23,056 nt of DNA. Origin: 70-18 sp041691815 (GTDB taxonomy: Bacteria > Pseudomonadota > Alphaproteobacteria > Acetobacterales > Acetobacteraceae). A model generated the notes under the pieces. It ran no database searches. It was not told where the DNA came from and was given only the letters and a program-made list of their open reading frames with translations. Positions 16,070 through 23,056 of this stretch are shown here, one piece after another. A program made the translations under genes and the position numbers. Where the stretch lies: positions 1 through 23,056 of the forward strand of contig JBEPTZ010000066.1 of the NCBI GenBank assembly GCA_041691815.1, read 5' to 3'. Each line of letters begins with the position of its first letter. Positions within the stretch are counted from its first letter, which is position 1.

Positions 16070-16876
16070 ATGGACGGAACGGTGAGGGACACCACGACGA
16101 CCGCCGACGACAGCTGGACCGTCGCCGGCCGCCGCTTCCGCTCGCGCCTCATCGTCGGCACCGGCAAATACAAGGACCTGGAGGAAACCCGCGACGCCAT
16201 CGCCGCCAGCGGTGCGGAGATCGTCACCGTCGCGGTGCGCCGGGTCAACATCGCCGACCCCAAGGCGCCGATGCTGCAGGACTACGTCGACCCGAAAACC
16301 TACACCTACCTGCCCAACACCGCCGGCTGCTTCACCGCCAAGGACGCCGTGCGCACCCTGCGCCTGGCCCGCGAGGCCGGCGGCTGGAACCTGGTCAAGC
16401 TCGAAGTGCTCGGTCCGCCGCCGCACCTCTACCCCGACATGACCGCCACCTTCGAGGCCGCCGAGGCGCTGATCAAGGACGGCTTCGAGGTGATGGTCTA
16501 CTGCGCCGACGACCCGGTGGGCGCCAAACGCCTGGAAGACATGGGCTGCGTCGCCATCATGCCGCTCGGCGCCCCGATCGGCTCCGGCCTCGGCCTGCAA
16601 AACCCGGCGATGCTGGCGATGCTGATCGAACAGACCACGGTGCCGCTGGTGGTCGACGCCGGCATCGGCACCGCATCGGACGCCGCCATCGCCATGGAAC
16701 TCGGCTGCACCGCGGTGCTGACCAACTCCGGGATCGCCCACGCCGGCCACCCGGTCATTATGGCCCGCGCCATGAAGGCAGCGGTAGAAGCCGGGCGCCT
16801 CGCACACCTGGCCGGGCGCATGCCACGGCGGATGGGGGCTGATCCGTCCAGCCCGCTGACAGGGTTGATCAGGTAG
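16070..16876 (+). CDS. thiG: Thiazole synthase ThiG
   Basis: 268 residues. Condenses 1-deoxy-D-xylulose 5-phosphate, a glycine- or tyrosine-derived imine and sulfur from ThiS into the thiazole phosphate of thiamine. Motifs: SRLIVGTGKYKD (25-36), the conserved TVAVRRVN (53-60), LPNTAGCFTAKDA (81-93), WNLVKLEVLGPPPHLYPD with Schiff-base Lys110, PLGAPIGSGLGL, VVDAGIGTASDAAIAMELG and NSGIAHAGHPVIMARAM. There is a Thi-S/Thi-G overlap of signals: GGAGGAGG before the ATG is also the Gly codons at the end of thiS. A 12-residue polar N-terminal extension precedes the core. Confidence 0.97.
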   Translation: MDGTVRDTTTTADDSWTVAGRRFRSRLIVGTGKYKDLEETRDAIAASGAEIVTVAVRRVNIADPKAPMLQDYVDPKTYTYLPNTAGCFTAKDAVRTLRLAREAGGWNLVKLEVLGPPPHLYPDMTATFEAAEALIKDGFEVMVYCADDPVGAKRLEDMGCVAIMPLGAPIGSGLGLQNPAMLAMLIEQTTVPLVVDAGIGTASDAAIAMELGCTAVLTNSGIAHAGHPVIMARAMKAAVEAGRLAHLAGRMPRRMGADPSSPLTGLIR

Positions 16877-16883
16877 GCAAGCA

Positions 16884-16905
16884 GCGCTTTTTTGAAAAAA
16901 AGCGC
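16884..16905 (+). terminator. Hairpin behind thiG
   Basis: Arms GCGCTTTTTT and AAAAAAGCGC are complementary (9-10 bp stem), starting seven bases after the thiG TAG and followed by GCAAAAAACTT. The position suggests a transcription or 3'-end signal, although the expected T-run after the stem is missing on this strand. Confidence 0.6.
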
Positions 16906-16916
16906 GCAAAAAACTT

Positions 16917-16986
16917 CATCCGCCTTGCAACGGCGGAGGGGTGGAGACACCGGTGTCTCCACCTCACCGCTGTTGCAAGGCGGATG
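16917..16986. repeat. 70-bp near-perfect palindrome between thiG and uvrB
   Basis: Two 35-base arms meet at 16951/16952 with only three mismatched pairs and no loop. The inner 24 bp (GGTGGAGACACC plus its complement, 16940-16963) is perfect, and so is the outer arm CATCCGCCTTGCAAC (16917-16931 region). It lies between two A/T-rich hairpins oriented toward it from each side, making a roughly symmetric element of about 130 bp between convergent genes. Confidence 0.92.
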
Positions 16987-16992
16987 AAAAAG

Positions 16993-17016
16993 CTTCTTTT
17001 TGTTCACAAAAAGAAG
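16993..17016 (-). terminator. Probable uvrB terminator hairpin
   Basis: A perfect stem CTTCTTTTTG/CAAAAAGAAG with a four-base loop. Read on the minus strand it begins three bases after the uvrB TAA and is followed by CTTTTT, so it fits an intrinsic terminator for uvrB. It is the same hairpin type as at 3500-3523. Confidence 0.75.
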
Positions 17017-17019
17017 TGC

Positions 17020-19200
<2,181 letters not shown>

Positions 19201-19336
19201 AAGACATGCTCCAGAAACGGCCGGCACGGCGCAACCGTGCATCGGAGATAATATCAGACACCGGGCTTTGCAGCCCCGTTTCTGATGACGCCGGGGCCGT
19301 GGATAGGTTAAGTGGTGGCTTTGCCGGCGGATTCTC
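19201..19336. promoter_or_regulatory. Divergent uvrB/clc control region with inverted repeats
   Basis: 136 bp between two divergent starts. An imperfect 14-bp-arm inverted repeat lies at 19254-19285 (TCAGACACCGGGCT and AGCCCCGTTTCTGA, two mismatches, loop TTGC). A further copy of the arm, CAGAAACGG, occurs at 19212-19220. A second small hairpin GCACGG-CGCAA-CCGTGC is at 19224-19240. The AT-rich island GATAATAT at 19247-19254 is the likeliest -10 region for one of the genes, but I cannot pair it with a convincing -35. Confidence 0.45.
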
Positions 19337-20677
19337 ATGGCGTACAAGCACTTCCTGCCCAAGCGTCGCCTGCGTCTGCTGTCCGCCCATGCCCAGCGCG
19401 GCGTGCTGTTCTGGCTGGGCGGCATCGTTGTCGGCGCCGCCGCCGTGGTGCTGGCGCTGCTGGCCAACGACGCGCAGGCGGTCTTCCAGTTGCTGGTCGA
19501 GCGCTGGCGCTACGCCTCGCTGATCGTCACCCCGCTGGGCCTCGGCCTCGCCGCCTGGCTCACCCGCCGGGTGTTCCCCAATTCCCAGGGCAGCGGCATC
19601 CCGCAGGCGATCGCCGCCCGCCACCTCACCGACCAGCGGGCGCGTGGCCGGCTGGTGTCGGTGCGCATCGCCATCGGCAAGATCCTGCTGACCCTGTTCG
19701 GCCTGCTGTGCGGCGCCTCGATCGGCCGCGAGGGGCCAACGGTACAAGTGGGCGCCTCGATCATGTTCGCGCTCGGCCGGCTGTCGCCGAATCGCCAGCC
19801 CGGCCTGATCCTGGCCGGCGCCTCGGCCGGCATCGCCGCCGCCTTCAACACCCCGCTGGCCGGCATCGTGTTCGGCATCGAGGAGATGAGCCGCTCGTTC
19901 GAGGTGAAGACCAGCGGCCTGCTGATCGGCGGCATCCTCGCCGGCGGCCTCACCTCGCTGGCGCTGCTCGGCGACTACAGCTATTTCGGCACCACTTCGG
20001 CCACCCTGCACAGCCTCGCCGGCTGGCTGGCGGTGCCGGTCTGCGGCGTGGTCGGCGGCCTGCTCGGCGGCACCTTCAGCCGCATCCTGATCGAGATGGG
20101 CCGTGGCCTGCCGGGCGCCGCCGGGCGCGCCATCAAGCGGCACCCGATCCTGTTCGCCATGCTGTGCGGCCTCGGCGCGGCGCTGTGCGGCATCGCCTCC
20201 GGCGGCACGGTCTACGGCACCGGCTATAATCAGATCAAAGGATTGCTCGATGGCACCGGCACGCTGCCGATGTCGTTCGGGCTGCTGAAGATGGCGGCCA
20301 CCACGCTGGCCTCGATCAGCGGCATCCCCGGCGGCATCTTCTCACCGTCGCTGGCCGTCGGCGGCGGCATTGGCTACAACCTGTCGGTGCTGTTCCCCGG
20401 CGTGCCGCTGGGGGCGATGATCCTGCTCGGCATGGTCGGCTACTTCGCCGGCGTGGTGCAGGCGCCGATCACCGCCTTCGTCATCGTCAGCGAGATGACC
20501 AACGACCACGCCATGGTGATCCCGTTGATGGCCGCCGCGGTGCTCGGCTACGCCGCCTCACGGCTGGTCTGCCGCGAGGGCGTCTACCACGCGCTGGCCA
20601 AGAACTTCCTGCGCAGCTCGCTTGAGGAAACCGCGCGGCTGAAACAGGCGGCCGGCGGCAAACCCGCGCCGCACTGA
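19337..20677 (+). CDS. CLC-family chloride/proton antiporter
   Basis: 446 residues, a polytopic inner-membrane homodimer of the ClC family without C-terminal CBS domains. Selectivity motifs are intact: GSGIPQ (85-90), GREGPTVQ (130-137) with the gating Glu132, and GIPGGIFSPSLAVG for the third motif. Glu182/Glu183 in FGIEEM match the internal proton Glu of E. coli ClcA, which supports a 2 Cl-/H+ exchanger rather than a channel. It could assist acid resistance or charge balance, an inference. A weak GGCGG precedes the ATG. The stop is 11 bp from the convergent purD stop. Confidence 0.95.
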   Translation: MAYKHFLPKRRLRLLSAHAQRGVLFWLGGIVVGAAAVVLALLANDAQAVFQLLVERWRYASLIVTPLGLGLAAWLTRRVFPNSQGSGIPQAIAARHLTDQRARGRLVSVRIAIGKILLTLFGLLCGASIGREGPTVQVGASIMFALGRLSPNRQPGLILAGASAGIAAAFNTPLAGIVFGIEEMSRSFEVKTSGLLIGGILAGGLTSLALLGDYSYFGTTSATLHSLAGWLAVPVCGVVGGLLGGTFSRILIEMGRGLPGAAGRAIKRHPILFAMLCGLGAALCGIASGGTVYGTGYNQIKGLLDGTGTLPMSFGLLKMAATTLASISGIPGGIFSPSLAVGGGIGYNLSVLFPGVPLGAMILLGMVGYFAGVVQAPITAFVIVSEMTNDHAMVIPLMAAAVLGYAASRLVCREGVYHALAKNFLRSSLEETARLKQAAGGKPAPH

Positions 20678-20688
20678 CCGCAACCGCG

Positions 20689-21945
20689 TTACGGCAGCGC
20701 CCGCCAGCCGATATCCCGCCGGCAGAACCCTTCCGGCCAGTCGATCGCATCCACCGTGGCATAGGCCACCTTGCGCGCCCCCAGCAGGTCCGCTGCCGCG
20801 GCGCAGACGTTCAACACCCGCCCGCCGGAGGAGACCAGTTGGCCGTCCAGCAATTCGGTCCCGGCATGGAAGATTGTCGCCCCGTCCGTCGGCAGCGCGC
20901 CGATCGGGCTGTGCCGCACCGGCTTGGCGGGGTAGCCGCGCGCCGCCAGCACCACGGCGATCGCCACCTCGTCGGACCAGCGCAGGTCAAAATCGCCCAA
21001 CTCGCCGTCGCAGGCCGCCACCAGGGCGGCCAGCAGGTCGGATTTCAGCCGCAGCATCAGCACCTGGCATTCCGGGTCGCCGAAGCGGACATTGTATTCG
21101 ATCAGCTTCACGCCATCGTCGGTCAGCATCAGCCCGGCGTAGAGAATGCCGCGAAACGGCGTGCCGCGCCGCACCATCTCGTCCAGCGTCGGCTGGATGA
21201 TGCCGGCCATCGCAGCGTCCTCCAGCGCCACGGTCAGCGCCGGGGTCGGTGAGAACGCGCCCATGCCGCCGGTATTGGCGCCGGTATCGCCGTCGCCCAC
21301 CCGCTTGTGGTCCTGTGCGGCGCCCAGTTTCAGCGCCGTGGCGCCGTCGCACAGCGCGAACAGGCTGGCCTCCTCGCCGACCAGGCATTCCTCGATCACC
21401 ACGCTGCGCCCGGCCTCGCCCATGCTGCCGGATTCCATGAAATCGCCGATCGCCGCCTCCGCCTCGGCAACGCTGGCCGCCACCACCACGCCCTTGCCGG
21501 CGGCCAGCCCATCGGCCTTGATCACGATCGGCGCCCCCCGGCGGCGCACGAAGGCGCGCGCGGCGTCGGCGTCGTCGAAGCGTTCCCACAACGCGGTCGG
21601 GATGCCGGCGGCGTCGGCCACCTCCTTGGTGAAGGTTTTGCTGCCTTCCAGTTGCGCGGCGGCGGCGCTCGGCCCGAAGCATTTGATTCCAGCGGCTTGC
21701 ATCGCATCCACGATGCCGGCGACCAGCGGCGCCTCGGGGCCTGGCACCACCAGATCGACTTTGTTCTCCACCGCAAACGCCACCAGTCGGGCGGTCTCCA
21801 GCACGCCGATCGGCACGCATTCGGCCTGCTCGGCGATGCCGGGGTTGCCCGGTGCGCACCATAATTTGTCCAGCAGCGCGCTGGCCGCCAGCTTCCAGCA
21901 CAGCGCGTGCTCGCGTCCGCCCGATCCGATCACCAGCACCCGCAT
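20689..21945 (-). CDS. purD: Phosphoribosylamine-glycine ligase
   Basis: 418 residues. Joins glycine to 5-phosphoribosylamine with ATP, the second step of purine synthesis. Motifs: MRVLVIGSGGREHALCWKL (1-19), NKVDLVVPGPEAPLVAGIVD, the ATP-grasp part VIKADGLAAGKGVVV, HKRVGDGDTGANTGGMGAFSP (described as one region near 217-237), and IEYNVRFGDPECQVLM. AGGAGGG lies six bases upstream of the ATG. The gene is divergent from xseA with 51 bp between starts and convergent with the CLC gene. Confidence 0.98.
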   Translation of the reverse strand: MRVLVIGSGGREHALCWKLAASALLDKLWCAPGNPGIAEQAECVPIGVLETARLVAFAVENKVDLVVPGPEAPLVAGIVDAMQAAGIKCFGPSAAAAQLEGSKTFTKEVADAAGIPTALWERFDDADAARAFVRRRGAPIVIKADGLAAGKGVVVAASVAEAEAAIGDFMESGSMGEAGRSVVIEECLVGEEASLFALCDGATALKLGAAQDHKRVGDGDTGANTGGMGAFSPTPALTVALEDAAMAGIIQPTLDEMVRRGTPFRGILYAGLMLTDDGVKLIEYNVRFGDPECQVLMLRLKSDLLAALVAACDGELGDFDLRWSDEVAIAVVLAARGYPAKPVRHSPIGALPTDGATIFHAGTELLDGQLVSSGGRVLNVCAAAADLLGARKVAYATVDAIDWPEGFCRRDIGWRALP

Positions 21946-21996
21946 GCGCCGCCCTCCTGGCTTCAACTGGCGCGTCGTCTAGCATAGGATCGCGGG

Positions 21997-23056
21997 ATGG
22001 ACGAACCACGCGGCAACATCCCGGAATACACCGTCTCGGAAATCTCCGGCGCGGTGAAACGCACGCTGGAGGGCGCCTTCGGCCGCGTGCGGGTGCGCGG
22101 CGAGATCACCGAATTGAAGCGCTATCCCTCTGGCCACATTTACTTTTCCCTGAAGGACGAGGGCGGCAAGATCGCCGGCGTGGTGTGGAAATTCGCCGTC
22201 CCCCGCCTCGGCCTCTCACCCGAGAACGGCGTCGAGGTGATCGCCCAGGGCAAGATCTCCTCGTACGGCGAACGCTCCTCCTACCAGTTGATCGTCGACC
22301 GCATGGACTACGCCGGCGCCGGCGCACTGCTGGCCCGCATCGAGGCGCTGCGGCTGCGGTTGGGCGAGGAGGGGCTGTTCGACGCCGCTCGCAAGCGGGC
22401 GATCCCGATGCTGCCGGAGGTGATCGGCGTGATCACCTCGGAGCGCGGCGCGGTGATCCAGGACATCCGCACCACCGTGCTGCGCCGGTTCCCGCGCCGG
22501 ATCATCCTGTGGCCGGTGCAGGTGCAGGGCGAGGGGGCGGTTGCACAGATCGTGGCGGCGATAAAAAGTGCCGATTCGCTGCAAAAACATGGCCCGATTC
22601 CGCGTCCGGACGTGCTGATCGTCGCCCGCGGCGGCGGCAGCCTGGAAGACCTGATGGCGTTCAACGACGAGGCGGTGGTCCGCGCCGCATTCGAATGCAC
22701 GATCCCGCTGATCTCCGCCGTCGGGCACGAAACCGACACCACGCTGATCGATTTCGTCTCCGACCGCCGCGCCCCCACCCCCACCGCCGCCGCCGAGCTG
22801 GCGGTGCCGTCGCGGGTGGAACTGGCCGCCGACCTGCAACAGAAAGCCGCCCGGCTGACCGGCGCGTTGAGCCGCATCGCCAGCGCCAGCCGGCTCCGCC
22901 TGCAACGCGCCGAGCGCGGCCTGCCCGATCTGCCGTCCTTGCTGGGCGCCGCCCGGCAGCGGCTGGATGACCGGGCGCAGCGCCTCGCCCTGGCGCTGCC
23001 CGGCCGGCTGGCGGCGGCGCAGCAGGCGCTGGCCGATCGCGCCGGGCGGCTGCTGG
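21997..23056 (+). CDS. xseA: Exodeoxyribonuclease VII large subunit (partial, 3' end outside window)
   Basis: About 353 codons visible. XseA with XseB degrades single-stranded DNA in both directions. The N-terminal OB-fold begins YTVSEISGAVKRTLEGAFG and RVRGEITELKRYPSGHIYFSLKD; the catalytic core shows VIGVITSERGAVIQDI, VARGGGSLEDLMAFNDEAVVRA, and SAVGHETDTTLIDFVSDRRAPTPTAAAELAVP, all hallmarks of the family. The remaining visible sequence is the Ala/Arg/Gln-rich coiled coil that binds XseB. The ATG is preceded by a weak TAGGAT. Confidence 0.96.
   Translation, partial: MDEPRGNIPEYTVSEISGAVKRTLEGAFGRVRVRGEITELKRYPSGHIYFSLKDEGGKIAGVVWKFAVPRLGLSPENGVEVIAQGKISSYGERSSYQLIVDRMDYAGAGALLARIEALRLRLGEEGLFDAARKRAIPMLPEVIGVITSERGAVIQDIRTTVLRRFPRRIILWPVQVQGEGAVAQIVAAIKSADSLQKHGPIPRPDVLIVARGGGSLEDLMAFNDEAVVRAAFECTIPLISAVGHETDTTLIDFVSDRRAPTPTAAAELAVPSRVELAADLQQKAARLTGALSRIASASRLRLQRAERGLPDLPSLLGAARQRLDDRAQRLALALPGRLAAAQQALADRAGRLL

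Noticed and set aside
19201..19336. LexA (SOS) box before uvrB
   Set aside because: No GTTC-N7-GTTC or GAAC-N7-GAAC was found in the leader; a single GTTC-like half-site inside the coding region is not enough.

Overview
The window is about 23 kb of very GC-rich chromosomal DNA (GC is strongly favoured at third codon positions, so long false antisense frames are everywhere). The gene content suggests an alphaproteobacterium, most likely of the Acetobacteraceae or a nearby Rhodospirillales group: lipid A/Kdo genes are present, so the cell is Gram-negative; aroQ-accB-accC-aat are arranged as in many alphaproteobacteria; and A/T-rich hairpins of one type sit just behind several stop codons. The assignment to a family is inference. 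I see no phage, insertion sequence, CRISPR array, rRNA or tRNA.

Layout. Positions 1-2535 (minus) hold a three-gene envelope operon joined by 4-base overlaps: a DUF374 acyltransferase, waaA (Kdo transferase) and lpxK (lipid A 4'-kinase, cut by the window edge). Five tandem copies of a sequence containing the acyltransferase start codon lie at its head (2515-2636). Then come a secreted SGNH-like protein (+), a secreted trypsin-like protease (-), a glycine-zipper lipoprotein (+), an SDR oxidoreductase (-), the qmcA/NfeD-type membrane pair (+) and a small unknown membrane protein (+). Positions 7275-10873 (minus) encode a hydantoinase/oxoprolinase pair, B before A, followed by msrQ without a visible msrP partner.

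Positions 11874-15737 (minus) run aroQ, accB, accC, aat and an exported protein: shikimate pathway, first step of fatty-acid synthesis and N-end-rule tagging. Three perfect 26-bp tandem copies containing ribosome binding site plus ATG precede accB. thiS-thiG (+, thiazole synthesis) follow; between thiG and the convergent uvrB lies a 70-bp near-perfect palindrome flanked by two terminator-like hairpins. The right end has uvrB (-), a CLC Cl-/H+ antiporter (+), purD (-) and the start of xseA (+).

Most of the window is ordinary core genome. The least ordinary material is non-coding or at gene boundaries: two unrelated tandem arrays, both with a basic 26-bp period and both duplicating a start codon so that each upstream copy encodes a mini-ORF ending on the next ATG; the palindrome between thiG and uvrB; and an operator-like palindrome upstream of aat. 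I did not find a clear multi-gene undescribed system.
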